Shown in pieces: positions 1-8,079 of a DNA stretch of 14,323 nt; position 1 is the first letter of the stretch; each line of letters begins with the position of its first letter. The translations under genes and the position numbers were made by a program. The notes beneath the pieces are model-generated. The model was not told where the DNA came from. It worked only from the letters and a program-made list of their open reading frames with translations, and made no database searches. This DNA comes from an uncultured Actinomycetes bacterium (GTDB taxonomy: Bacteria > Actinomycetota > Actinomycetes > Nanopelagicales > Nanopelagicaceae), in the NCBI GenBank assembly GCA_903867285.1, contig CAIPQX010000102.1, positions 1-14,323 on the forward strand, given 5' to 3'.

Positions 1-3000
1 CTTGTGGTTGAGTAGCAGAAGAAGGCGTTAGTTACTACCCCGCCTAAAGAACTAGAAGCATTTATCGTGGCGGTGCTGTTGGTGATGATTGTTGCTGGGT
101 CGGTCGAAGCATTGTTGGCTGCCACAGTTCCGCTAAATGTTCTGACAAAACTGGTGGCTCCGCCCATCGCAGCGGTTCCACTATCTGTCGCAATAACATC
201 AATCGAATATGCAGTTCCCGCGGCATTGCTTGGAACGGTGCCAACTATGTTTCCGCTGGAATCAAGGGTCAACCATGCTGGAGAGTTATTTGCGTAGGTC
301 CAGGTGACGGTTCCGAAGCCCCCGCTGGAAGCAATAGGAGCGCTCAGAGGAGCGCCAGCCGTTGGACCCGAAGCCACAGGGTTGGTCGTCGTAATTGAAA
401 TCTGATTTACAAGGGTCAATGAAACGACGAGCTTATTGGAATTACCAGAAGCGTTATGCGCATAGAAATCATACGATGTCTTGGCAGATGTTGCCGTTGC
501 CAGTCCAGAGAGCGAACCAGTTGTGGTGTCGAAGGTAATTCCAGTCGGCAAAGTAGCTGCCGTTGTTGTTCCTGTGTTATACAAAATGTAATCAGTTGCC
601 GCTGGGCCGGTATTTGAAATACCAAATGTGGATGCCAAATCACAGGTGAAAGTTGCACTCGCTGGAATGGTTCCGGCGGGAGGGAGAGTGGCGCAGTAGT
701 ACCCAGTTATATCCGGCGTGGAGAGAGCTATCACAGGTGGCGTTAGCCCAGCTATCGCCAAACTAAATGTTGTTGTAGCAGAACCAAATGGATTGGTGGC
801 TTTGAGTGTGTAAATAGTGGCGGCTTGATTGATTGAAGTTGCTGTGCCAGTCAAGGCACCCGTCGCTGGATTGAAACTCAGGGAATCTATTCCGGTGCTG
901 GTGTAATTCACGCCTCCAGATCCAGTGGAATCAAATAATTCAAATTTGGTTGCTGGATCTCCCAAGTAGCTTTGAGTAAGCACGGAAGTTGAGAATGTTG
1001 TCCCACCCACCAGGACGATAGGACTATTGGTAATACTCAGGGTTGGCGGAGCGTGGATATTTACCGTAATGGAAGCATCCGCGGCGCTCCAATTTGAATC
1101 ACTATCTATGTGACCGCTCAAGGTGCACGTTCCAAAGCCAACGGGGTGTAAAGCGCCGCTCACTACAGTACAGACCGAGGAAGGTGAGGCTGAATAAGTA
1201 ATTCCGCGGCCACTCACCGAAGTACCAGAGATTGTTGCATCGCCTGAAGTGCCAGCAATAAGGTCATTAATAGGCGAAATCCTGATCGAATCTTGTGCTG
1301 CAACTACGGTCAATGTAAATGTGGCTACGGAGGCACCCACCCCACCCGGAGTGGAAGCGTTATTTGCCGTTATCGTGAAGACAAAGGTCCCGGTTTGAGA
1401 TGGCTTTCCCCCAGAGAACACGCCCCAGGTGGTGTCAAAAGTTATTGTCGATGGAGAAATGGAGATTGTAGAAGGGTCGGGAGAGATGGAGTAGCCATCA
1501 GTTGCCACTGCGCCACCGCTATTAAAGATAGAGAATAGATATGGAAGTGGTTGATTGACCTGAACCGTCGCGCTACTTGCGGACAAGGTAATCACTGGTG
1601 GTTGCAGTGCATCGCTGATAACAAACTGCTGTATAACGCTAGGGGCAGGGTTGTATGTCGGATCAGTGCCATTGTCGGCGGACTGAGCGGCTGTCACGAT
1701 ACATGTCCCCGCAGCTACCGGCTGAACCGTGCCCGCACCAGTAATTGTGCAAATTGCAGAATCGTTGGTTGTGAATGTCACGAGTAGGCCGGAGGTAGCA
1801 ACGGCAAAGAGTCCCTGTGGCGAATCTGTCTTCACCATTCCATTGAGTGGATTAAAGGTTATGGTCTGATCAATCTTCGTGGCAGTTAAATAGAAATCAA
1901 AGGAGGCAGTTCCCGCGGCATTCGTTGCAACTAGTGTGTATTTGGTCCTTGGTTGAGCTAGTTCGACCGCTCCGGATATAACCCCAGTTGTTGAATCGAA
2001 GACTAAATCACCGGGGAGAGCCAAAATCACACTTCCACCTGCATCCTTGAGGGACCAAGTAGCAATAGCGCCGCCGGAATTAGTAATTGGGTAGTAATTA
2101 GCATGGTGCTCACCTACCGGCACCGAAACGTCGCTACTGCTCCCAGGATTAAGGGTGAGAATAGGCGCACCTAATATCGAGATTGTTCGGATGACATCAG
2201 TAGCAGCGTTGTAATTGCTATTAGAAGCAGCCGAAGCGGTGACGGTGCAGGTTCCGTTACCGACCGCATGCACCGCTCCACTCACAACGGTGCAGATTCC
2301 GCTATTTGATGTCCGGTAAGTTACCGCGCTTCCCCCATTAGCCAAACTGACCGAATTTGTGGCGGCGAGCGCCTGATCTGCACTAGCCGTAGTCATATTT
2401 GTGATAGCTGGGAAGGTAATTGCCTGCGATCCTTTATTGACCACCATAGTAAATGTTTTGGTCGTCGTTCCAAATGGGTTTCTGTAGTTGATCGTATAAG
2501 TAGCACTCGCAGCGGCGGCGGTTGGAATTCCAGCAAGTTGGCAGGTAAATGGATTTAGCGAGAGACCTGATGGTAGGCCGGTTACAGAACAGTCGGTCCA
2601 ACCTTCAGAGGCAGTTATACCGCTTGAGGTCGAGTAAGTGCCGGTGTAGTTATGTAAAAGAGCATGAATCAATGGGATATTCAAAGAGGTGAGACTTGAT
2701 CCCGTCGTCAACGTAAGAGTTGTTCCTCCACCATTAATTGTGATGGCACCCATTCCTGGAGCTGCGGTATATGTTTGATTGACGGTATTGCTGGCTGCTC
2801 CACGGTTTCCAGCTACTTTTATAGCAACGCTTGTGGCCGCCAAATAGGTGGTATCTCCGGCTTGGGCTGCAGTAACAATGCAAGTCGTAGCCCCGCTGGT
2901 GCTCGTTGTGCGAATATAAGCCAACCAATAGTAAATAGTTCCAGAGATAGTGCTGGACAAGACCTGCCCATATGAAGAGCAGCTCGCCGTATAAGTGACT

Positions 3001-4922
3001 GGTAAACCGCTAGATGAATAAGCGTTAAGCGGTTCCAGAATAAATGCTGACCCCGGCATTGTATTTACCGTCGGCACAGTTGGCGCAGCAATCAACTTGG
3101 GGAAGCGACCCATATATGGGAAGGTGATTGTCTGCGCCAATTTTGTTGCTACCGATGCCGCGACCACGGTCAAAGTTACGACCACTCCGTTGGAGAGTAC
3201 GGGGGTTGCACCGCCGGTGCTACCGGTAATTGTGTAAGGAGTAGCGCTAAGTGCCGCCGTAGGCGTGCCCGTGATTAAGCCAGTTACGGTTGAAAAGGTT
3301 AAGCCCGCTGTCGAGAGAGCCGGTGAAATTGTGTAACTTTGAATGGGAGCGCCAGTCTGGCTGAGGGTGTAATTGGATGATGGCGCAGAATTTTGTGTCC
3401 AGCTCAGGGTTGAGATTGAGGTATATAAAACTGGTGGAGTAACGCTGGAGAGCGAACTGGCACTTCCCTCGGCATTCGTTGCTGTTATTACCACGGCATA
3501 TCCAGCGAGTGAACTTGCAAAGGCGCAAGTTCTTGTTGAACCGGGGCTCACTGGAGCCGCGCAGCTCGTCGCAGTTAGAGTCCCTGATCCAGTCGTACTG
3601 GTTGCCACGGCAGAGTATGAGACAACTGCTCCCCCAGTCGTTGGCTCGGTAAAGGTTGCGGTGCTTCCAGACGTAGTTGGAGTACCTGGAGGACCAGGAG
3701 GAAGCTGCCCAGTGCCAACAGTGAGATCAAGTTGATTTGTCGCACTGAGGGGAAATGCGCCATTGTCCGTTGCGGATATTAGGAAGGTTCCCGCAAAATT
3801 AGTTCCGGTAGGGGGCGAAAGGGTGAGCGTCATCGAGGCGCTATTCGCAGCTGAAAGGGTCCCTGGTGTTGGCGAAATGGTGGCCCACGCTGGCAAGGTA
3901 TTCGATGAAAAGACTAACTTCTGTGCCGCATCCGCATCCGCCGCGTTGTAAGTGATTGTCGTGGTGGCACTCGCGCTAATTGTCAAAGGATTTGTACTGG
4001 GCGTTCTGGTTAAAGTTGGAGCGTTATTTGAGGTGTTTGAAAATGATAAAAGCACATCGCGCGTCGTAAATTGGCCAATTGCATCTTTCGCCGTCGTTTT
4101 AAGTACGTAATAGATTGGCGTCGTATCTGTTCCACCCTTAAATGCCGCTTGGTATGTCGCCAATGAGCAGAAGGCGATACCAATCTGCAAAATTCCATTG
4201 CTAGTATTGAAATTTGAGCATGGAATAGCGCTAGCTCCATATCCACCGACCCCACTGACGACACTGGTGACCAAGGCGTATGTGACCGAATAACCATCTT
4301 GCCCGGAACCATTTTGCCCGGTTGCATTTAGATTGGTGGAGAATATGAAGGAAGGACTCTCGTTGTATTGAATATTTGTCATGTATCCGGTGTTGTAGAT
4401 AGGAGCCTTACGGTCAACGGTCCCATCAATTCTGATCTGACCTTCAAATTCAATGACTTGATTAGTCGTATTCTTTATACCACCGATGCGATTGCTGCCA
4501 GTCTGGCTAAATAAGTAATCGAAGCTAGTGCTGAAATTCGGGCACGCAACATTAATTACAAAAGTGGTAGTAAATATGTTGTAAAGAGGCTGACTCGTAT
4601 TGTCATACAAAGATGAAGTTGGGGTTGTGCTTTGGCCGACGCAAGCCTGCACTGATGTTGTGGTGCCCGTCGTACGATTCACTTGATACATGGTTGGGAA
4701 AGCGAAGTAGGTACATAGCGATCCCGAACTTCCCGAAGTTGGGCAAGCATCTTTTCTTTCAACCATCGTTGAGGTAATAGTGACAGTCTTTGCGGTGTGG
4801 TCATAAACAATGGATCCGACGGCGCCACGAAGATGCGTAGCTTGGACTGGAGATAAGAAAGCAGTAACTAGACCAAAACTCAACACGAGTATTAGGAATT
4901 TACTCCACCGATTACTAAACAC
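1..4922 (-). CDS. Giant secreted Ig-like repeat protein, partial (C-terminus off the left edge)
   Basis: Reading the minus strand from a GTG at 4922 gives an uninterrupted frame of about 1640 codons to base 1, so the C-terminus and any cell-wall or membrane anchor are missing. Residues 1-28 (MFSNRWSK, then a hydrophobic stretch, ending SPVQA before THLRG) form a signal peptide. Residues ~29-297 are a distinct Cys-containing N-terminal module. A cadherin/Ig-like module follows (~298-400, starting NNAPTLT), then a Pro-rich hinge (LPPGPPGTP, ~405). The rest is a chain of Ig-like modules. Seven carry the He_PIG-like signature TGxIxG (for example TGLITGTP, TGVISG, TGALTG, TGSLSG). Four are of the 'CTV-15-residue-GTC' type. 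Composition is rich in Thr, Ser, Ala and Gly and poor in Lys. An in-frame GTG at 4946 is possible, but AGGA six bases before the 4922 GTG favours the shorter form. Inferred role: extracellular adhesin or surface-layer protein; ligand unknown. Confidence 0.85.
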   Translation of the reverse strand, partial: MFSNRWSKFLILVLSFGLVTAFLSPVQATHLRGAVGSIVYDHTAKTVTITSTMVERKDACPTSGSSGSLCTYFAFPTMYQVNRTTGTTTSVQACVGQSTTPTSSLYDNTSQPLYNIFTTTFVINVACPNFSTSFDYLFSQTGSNRIGGIKNTTNQVIEFEGQIRIDGTVDRKAPIYNTGYMTNIQYNESPSFIFSTNLNATGQNGSGQDGYSVTYALVTSVVSGVGGYGASAIPCSNFNTSNGILQIGIAFCSLATYQAAFKGGTDTTPIYYVLKTTAKDAIGQFTTRDVLLSFSNTSNNAPTLTRTPSTNPLTISASATTTITYNAADADAAQKLVFSSNTLPAWATISPTPGTLSAANSASMTLTLSPPTGTNFAGTFLISATDNGAFPLSATNQLDLTVGTGQLPPGPPGTPTTSGSTATFTEPTTGGAVVSYSAVATSTTGSGTLTATSCAAPVSPGSTRTCAFASSLAGYAVVITATNAEGSASSLSSVTPPVLYTSISTLSWTQNSAPSSNYTLSQTGAPIQSYTISPALSTAGLTFSTVTGLITGTPTAALSATPYTITGSTGGATPVLSNGVVVTLTVVAASVATKLAQTITFPYMGRFPKLIAAPTVPTVNTMPGSAFILEPLNAYSSSGLPVTYTASCSSYGQVLSSTISGTIYYWLAYIRTTSTSGATTCIVTAAQAGDTTYLAATSVAIKVAGNRGAASNTVNQTYTAAPGMGAITINGGGTTLTLTTGSSLTSLNIPLIHALLHNYTGTYSTSSGITASEGWTDCSVTGLPSGLSLNPFTCQLAGIPTAAAASATYTINYRNPFGTTTKTFTMVVNKGSQAITFPAITNMTTASADQALAATNSVSLANGGSAVTYRTSNSGICTVVSGAVHAVGNGTCTVTASAASNSNYNAATDVIRTISILGAPILTLNPGSSSDVSVPVGEHHANYYPITNSGGAIATWSLKDAGGSVILALPGDLVFDSTTGVISGAVELAQPRTKYTLVATNAAGTASFDFYLTATKIDQTITFNPLNGMVKTDSPQGLFAVATSGLLVTFTTNDSAICTITGAGTVQPVAAGTCIVTAAQSADNGTDPTYNPAPSVIQQFVISDALQPPVITLSASSATVQVNQPLPYLFSIFNSGGAVATDGYSISPDPSTISISPSTITFDTTWGVFSGGKPSQTGTFVFTITANNASTPGGVGASVATFTLTVVAAQDSIRISPINDLIAGTSGDATISGTSVSGRGITYSASPSSVCTVVSGALHPVGFGTCTLSGHIDSDSNWSAADASITVNIHAPPTLSITNSPIVLVGGTTFSTSVLTQSYLGDPATKFELFDSTGSGGVNYTSTGIDSLSFNPATGALTGTATSINQAATIYTLKATNPFGSATTTFSLAIAGLTPPVIALSTPDITGYYCATLPPAGTIPASATFTCDLASTFGISNTGPAATDYILYNTGTTTAATLPTGITFDTTTGSLSGLATATSAKTSYDFYAHNASGNSNKLVVSLTLVNQISITTTNPVASGPTAGAPLSAPIASSGGFGTVTWTYANNSPAWLTLDSSGNIVGTVPSNAAGTAYSIDVIATDSGTAAMGGATSFVRTFSGTVAANNASTDPATIITNSTATINASSSLGGVVTNAFFCYSTT
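4838..4922 (-). other. Signal peptide of the giant Ig-like protein
   Basis: The first 28 residues from the GTG at 4922 have a basic n-region (R5, K8), a hydrophobic core (FLILVLSFGLVTAFL) and a cleavage-like end SPVQA followed by THLRG. This is a typical Sec signal peptide with a small residue at -1. With the alternative GTG at 4946, eight extra residues (MTTGLGPK) precede it and the core is unchanged. Confidence 0.8.
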
Positions 4923-5051
4923 TTTCGGTCCTAATCCCGTGGTCACTCTCGAAGGGAAATTACCTCAGTAAGTGATCGCGACCTCTTGATTAGTTAGTGT
5001 AAGTATCTAGACCGAAAGTTAACCCATGATTTAAGTAACAATGAAAGGTAA

Positions 5052-5111
5052 GAGTGCTACCCCTGCATCAAATTTAGAAGGCTGGAGTGCTACCCCTGAA
5101 TCAAATCTAGA
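5052..5111. repeat. 33-bp-period tandem repeat, two copies
   Basis: Bases 5052-5078 and 5085-5111 match at 25 of 27 positions, beginning with the identical 14-mer GAGTGCTACCCCTG and followed by ATCAAAT and TAGA with one substitution before each block. The start-to-start period is 33 bp, about three helical turns, so both copies face the same side of the DNA. They lie after the PLP decarboxylase stop (5152) and 130-190 bp upstream of the giant protein start. Paired protein-binding sites are possible; a simple local duplication is equally possible. Confidence 0.75.
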
Positions 5112-5151
5112 TAGGGTATCTAAACCGATAATCTAAGTATTTCTTAATATT

Positions 5152-6531
5152 TTATTTAAGCGCAGCATTACGCACCGCTGTAACTGCTGCAGCGACATCT
5201 TCTGAGTTCGTCGACCAGTTACTTACTGATACACGAAGCACGCTCCGTCCACGCCACTTCGAGCCAGAGATCCACACCGACTTATCTTCTATCAACTTTG
5301 CACAGATCTCATCGGTGCGTTGATCGTTTTCGAATGCAAAACAAACTTGTGTAAAGGCAATTTCATTCAGCACTACGCAGCCTTCAATTTCAGATAATCC
5401 CTGCGCCATTAAGCGCGCGTTAGCCACTAACCGAGTAACGAGTTCAGATATGCCGTTACGCCCTAGTGAAAGAATCGCAGCCCAGACCGGAACTCCGCGA
5501 GCTCGCCTAGAAAATTCCGGTACCTTCTCAGATGGATCCCCGCGATCGTCATCCGCGAGAATCAAATAACTAGCGTGAACGCCATAGGTGCTTCGGAGGG
5601 CCGATGGATGCGCCACGATCGCAACTCCACAGTCATACGGAACATTGAGTGTCTTATGGGCATCGGTAGCCCAAGAATCGGCCAATTCAATTCCGTCGAG
5701 CGCTGGACGAAGTTCGAGTGATGCCAGAGCCCACAATCCAAATGCTCCGTCGACATGAACCCATGCTCCGTGCTTATGGGCCAATTCAATAGCTTGGCGA
5801 AAGGGATCAAATGCACCGGAGTGCAGATTTCCCGCTTGCAATACGACGATCGTCGGGCCAGAGCCACTCTCTAGCGCGATCTTTAGCGCATCAACTTTTA
5901 TACGCCCTTGTTCATCCACGTCAATTTCGACCGGTGCCCCTAAGCCTATGTAGCGAAGTGCTCGGTCGACGGTGTCATGCCTCTCTGCACCCACAAGGAC
6001 CCGAATTGGTGGAGCGCCATTTAATCCCAAACGGTCCAGATCCCACCCAACATCTGTCAAAACTTTTTGGCGACCCGAAATTAAACCCGTGAAGTTTGCC
6101 ATCATGCCACCTGTTGGAAATCCGACATCAGCAGTTGCAGGTAACCCAAGCAAGTCCAATAACCATTTAGCGGCTATCTCTTCCACCGCTGCAGTTGTAG
6201 GCGTTGCAATTCGCGACGCACTATTTTGATCCCAGGTGCTGACAAGCCAATCCGCACCCAGAGAAGCGGGAAGCGTCCCGCCAATCACCCAGCCGAAGAA
6301 ACGACCAGAACCCATAGCCATTAAACCTGCCTCACCGGCCGTTGCTAGTTTTTCTATAACAAGGGATGGATCAGTCGGTCCATCTGGTAACTCAGCACCA
6401 AAATCAATACTTATCTCATTGGCATTTCGCGCGGGATTAACATCCCGAGTTGGAATTGAGTCGAGCCATGATTGCGCGTGCTTGGCTGCGAGCTGCAAAG
6501 CACCCCTATATTTATCGCCGCTTGCGCTCAT
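5152..6531 (-). CDS. Group II PLP-dependent decarboxylase (aromatic amino acid / glutamate decarboxylase family)
   Basis: A 459-residue protein of the usual length for the PF00282 fold-type I decarboxylases. The PLP Schiff-base lysine is K293 in TDAHKTLNVPYDCG, a strong family signature. HVDGAFG (259-265) supplies D261, which contacts the pyridine nitrogen, and FPTGGMMAN (138-146) is the phosphate/cofactor loop. H236 in the NLHSGA segment lies where the family acts on the substrate or cofactor. It should be cytosolic and decarboxylate an amino acid to an amine; the substrate (Tyr, Trp/Dopa, Glu, other) cannot be read from sequence alone, and some members are aldehyde-forming. The ATG at 6531 is preceded by AAGGA five bases upstream. 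It is divergent from the DUF4242 gene across a 176-bp spacer. The giant Ig-like gene lies downstream on the same strand, but the 229-bp gap argues against a tight operon. Confidence 0.9.
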   Translation of the reverse strand: MSASGDKYRGALQLAAKHAQSWLDSIPTRDVNPARNANEISIDFGAELPDGPTDPSLVIEKLATAGEAGLMAMGSGRFFGWVIGGTLPASLGADWLVSTWDQNSASRIATPTTAAVEEIAAKWLLDLLGLPATADVGFPTGGMMANFTGLISGRQKVLTDVGWDLDRLGLNGAPPIRVLVGAERHDTVDRALRYIGLGAPVEIDVDEQGRIKVDALKIALESGSGPTIVVLQAGNLHSGAFDPFRQAIELAHKHGAWVHVDGAFGLWALASLELRPALDGIELADSWATDAHKTLNVPYDCGVAIVAHPSALRSTYGVHASYLILADDDRGDPSEKVPEFSRRARGVPVWAAILSLGRNGISELVTRLVANARLMAQGLSEIEGCVVLNEIAFTQVCFAFENDQRTDEICAKLIEDKSVWISGSKWRGRSVLRVSVSNWSTNSEDVAAAVTAVRNAALK

Positions 6532-6707
6532 GCAGTTCCTTTCTAGAACTCAAGGTCACGAGCGTATAGACCAAGGCTTGCAAATTCTAGGGTGGTAATG
6601 CACTAAACACTTAATACACCGAATTTTATGATGCTTGAACTATTGTTTAAGCCCACGCGATTAGAGAGGCTTACCTTCCGCAAATGCACCCAACTTAAGG
6701 AGAGATT

Positions 6708-6989
6708 ATGCAGCGGTACATTATCGAACGAGAAATCCCCGGCGCCGGATCCCTTGCAGAGGAAGATTTAAAGAATATTTCCAAGGTAAGCGATGGAGTT
6801 CTCGATGCGATGCATCAAGAGGGTGGTGCCATCGAATGGATTGAAAGTTATGCAGCTGGTGACAAGATCTACTGCATTTATGCTGCTTCAGATGAAGCAT
6901 TAATCCGAGAACACGCAAAGCGCGGAGGTTTCCCTGCCAATAGCGTTGTCCCTATCGGTGGTGTTCTGAATCCAGAGAAGGGCCGCTAG
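6708..6989 (+). CDS. DUF4242 family small protein (SCO4226-like)
   Basis: A 93-residue protein whose start, MQRYIIEREIPGAGSLAEED, matches the DUF4242 pattern (R-Y-I-I-E-R-E-I-P-G-A-G), as do the central WIESYAAGDKIYCIYAA and the later EHAKRGGFPAN. The family has a ferredoxin-like alpha/beta fold. The Streptomyces coelicolor member SCO4226 has been described as a nickel-binding protein, but that role should not be assumed here. No signal peptide or membrane segment is visible, so it is probably cytosolic. The start is well supported by AAGGAG (6697-6702) five bases before the ATG. It is divergent from the PLP decarboxylase and ends just before the bidirectional hairpin at 7009-7044, so it is probably monocistronic. 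Confidence 0.88.
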   Translation: MQRYIIEREIPGAGSLAEEDLKNISKVSDGVLDAMHQEGGAIEWIESYAAGDKIYCIYAASDEALIREHAKRGGFPANSVVPIGGVLNPEKGR

Positions 6990-7008
6990 CAGGCCCGATT
7001 TACTTCTC

Positions 7009-7044
7009 AATAAGGCTGTCACGTGCATGTGTGGCAGCCTTATT
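7009..7044. terminator. Bidirectional hairpin terminator between convergent genes
   Basis: AATAAGGCTGTCAC (7009-7022) pairs with GTGGCAGCCTTATT (7031-7044) around an 8-nt loop GTGCATGT, giving a 14-bp stem with a single T-G wobble. The A-rich foot on one side and T-rich foot on the other give a short T run in either reading direction. It lies 20 bp after the DUF4242 stop and 10 bp from the stop of the LuxR-type gene, so it can end both transcripts. Confidence 0.85.
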
Positions 7045-7053
7045 CGTGCAAAC

Positions 7054-7902
7054 TTATGAGGCGACGGCGAATGACTTAAGGTATAAATCTCTGGCTTCTC
7101 CGCGATTGTAAAGTCCTAATTTTGAAAAGATGCGCATTGTTTCATGTCTAATTGTCGAATGGCTGTAGCCCAACTCTTTGCCGATTGCAACGTTGGTCAT
7201 ATCGTTGGAAATCAATTTCAGGATTGAGATCTGGCGAGGGGTAAGTATTTCGTTGATCTGCTCATTGAGAATCTGCTCCGGAACCTTCGAGATCCGGCGC
7301 TCTTTCGAAATATCAAGTGAGATGGAAGATAGGTTAGCAACCGCTGATATAAAGGAGATGATTCCTTCGTCAGCAACTAGCGCAACTTCCGTTTGTACGA
7401 TGACCGCTCCGACAATTCCTGAACTGGTCTTCACAGGGAAAATTACTAAAGACTTCCAGGAGCCACTAGGCAGGTAGGCAGAAACATTTGGATAGTTGAT
7501 AACTGAAGTCTCTTGATTATCATCGTTGCTGACAATCATAATTTCATTCACTTTTAGAACGTCGCTTACAGGTAATTGAGAATCAAGGGAAAACCCTGCG
7601 GCGGTAGATAACCACTCCTCGTTAACCCCGTAAGAAGCTGTTACTTTATAAGACTTATCATTATCTAGTTCGCAGAGTAGTACTGCGCTTGGTTCCATAT
7701 CCACAAGAATCTGTGTTGCTAGTGCGTCGCACAGATCGGATTTGGTGAGATTTACCCTTCCGATGGTGCCGGCAAACTGGCTCACATGATTAAGCTGATT
7801 AAGAGTTATCCCATTATCGACAGGAACGGTTGCAACATCAAGGCGTGAAGATTCTGCCCGGTCAATCTTTGGCTCGAAGGCCTTGAGTTGGTTGGTGTTC
7901 AT
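7054..7902 (-). CDS. LuxR-type transcriptional regulator with N-terminal GAF-like sensor domain
   Basis: A 282-residue protein. Residues 219-270 form a C-terminal LuxR/FixJ-type helix-turn-helix: LTPRQISILKLISNDMTNVA, then IGKELGYSHSTIRHETMRIF and SKLGLYNRGEA. The TPRQ start, IA..LG and the S-T/I-R recognition helix are typical. Residues ~52-195 resemble a GAF fold (alternating strands such as PSAVLLCEL, KSLVIFPVK and IVGAVIVQT), suggesting sensing of a small ligand or redox state; the signal is unknown. No response-regulator receiver domain is present. The start ATG at 7902 has no Shine-Dalgarno; a TACATT box ends 8 nt before it, consistent with a leaderless message. It is divergent from the membrane operon, and a repeated 17-mer lies 48 bp upstream of its start, so it may regulate both itself and that operon. 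Confidence 0.85.
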   Translation of the reverse strand: MNTNQLKAFEPKIDRAESSRLDVATVPVDNGITLNQLNHVSQFAGTIGRVNLTKSDLCDALATQILVDMEPSAVLLCELDNDKSYKVTASYGVNEEWLSTAAGFSLDSQLPVSDVLKVNEIMIVSNDDNQETSVINYPNVSAYLPSGSWKSLVIFPVKTSSGIVGAVIVQTEVALVADEGIISFISAVANLSSISLDISKERRISKVPEQILNEQINEILTPRQISILKLISNDMTNVAIGKELGYSHSTIRHETMRIFSKLGLYNRGEARDLYLKSFAVAS

Positions 7903-7949
7903 AGTTGGGAAATGTACGCTGTGTCTAAAAGTGGGGATAGCGCCACATA

Positions 7950-7966
7950 GGTGAGAATAGGGGTGA
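7950..7966. repeat. 17-bp direct repeat, copy 1 (candidate operator)
   Basis: GGTGAGAATAGGGGTGA, identical to 8012-8028. It contains two GGTGA pentamers whose starts are 12 bp apart. It lies 48 bp upstream of the LuxR-type gene start. Confidence 0.8.
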
Positions 7967-7977
7967 AATCTAATTTA

Positions 7978-8010
7978 ATGAGTGCCAGCAAGGCCTTCTA
8001 TTGCACTCAT
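7978..8010. repeat. Inverted repeat between the two 17-bp direct repeats
   Basis: ATGAGTGC (7978-7985) is the exact reverse complement of GCACTCAT (8003-8010), with a 17-nt spacer that itself contains the palindrome AAGGCCTT (7990-7997). It sits almost centrally between the two copies of the direct repeat, in the divergent spacer. It could be a dimer-binding site or an RNA hairpin in a 5' leader. Confidence 0.6.
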
Positions 8011-8011
8011 G

Positions 8012-8028
8012 GGTGAGAATAGGGGTGA
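8012..8028. repeat. 17-bp direct repeat, copy 2, followed by a third GGTGA box
   Basis: GGTGAGAATAGGGGTGA, identical to 7950-7966 at a distance of 62 bp. A further GGTGA follows at 8035-8039, so three pentamers start at 8012, 8024 and 8035, roughly one helical turn apart. It lies upstream of the leader ORF and membrane operon. Confidence 0.8.
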
Positions 8029-8079
8029 GACTAGGGTGATAAAGATAGCCCAGCAGCTGGATTTCAACCGGAGGTAACC

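Noticed and set aside
3373..3735. Plus-strand 120-codon open frame
   Set aside because: It lies wholly antisense to the continuous giant Ig-like reading frame; its low-complexity V/A/T-rich sequence is the shadow of Thr/Ser-rich repeats. The same applies to the other short frames at 62-4327.
4921..5019. Inverted pair ACTTTCGGTC (4921-4930) and GACCGAAAGT (5010-5019) upstream of the giant gene
   Set aside because: A 10-bp match separated by 79 bp is expected a few times by chance in this window, and one copy overlaps the start codon region; no further symmetry supports it.
5040..5120. CRISPR-like array
   Set aside because: There are only two copies at a 33-bp period, with 6 bp between them and no spacer-sized unique segments; it is a simple tandem duplication.
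6236..6598. Plus-strand 120-codon open frame
   Set aside because: Mostly antisense to the N-terminal part of the PLP decarboxylase, without a ribosome binding site or domain.
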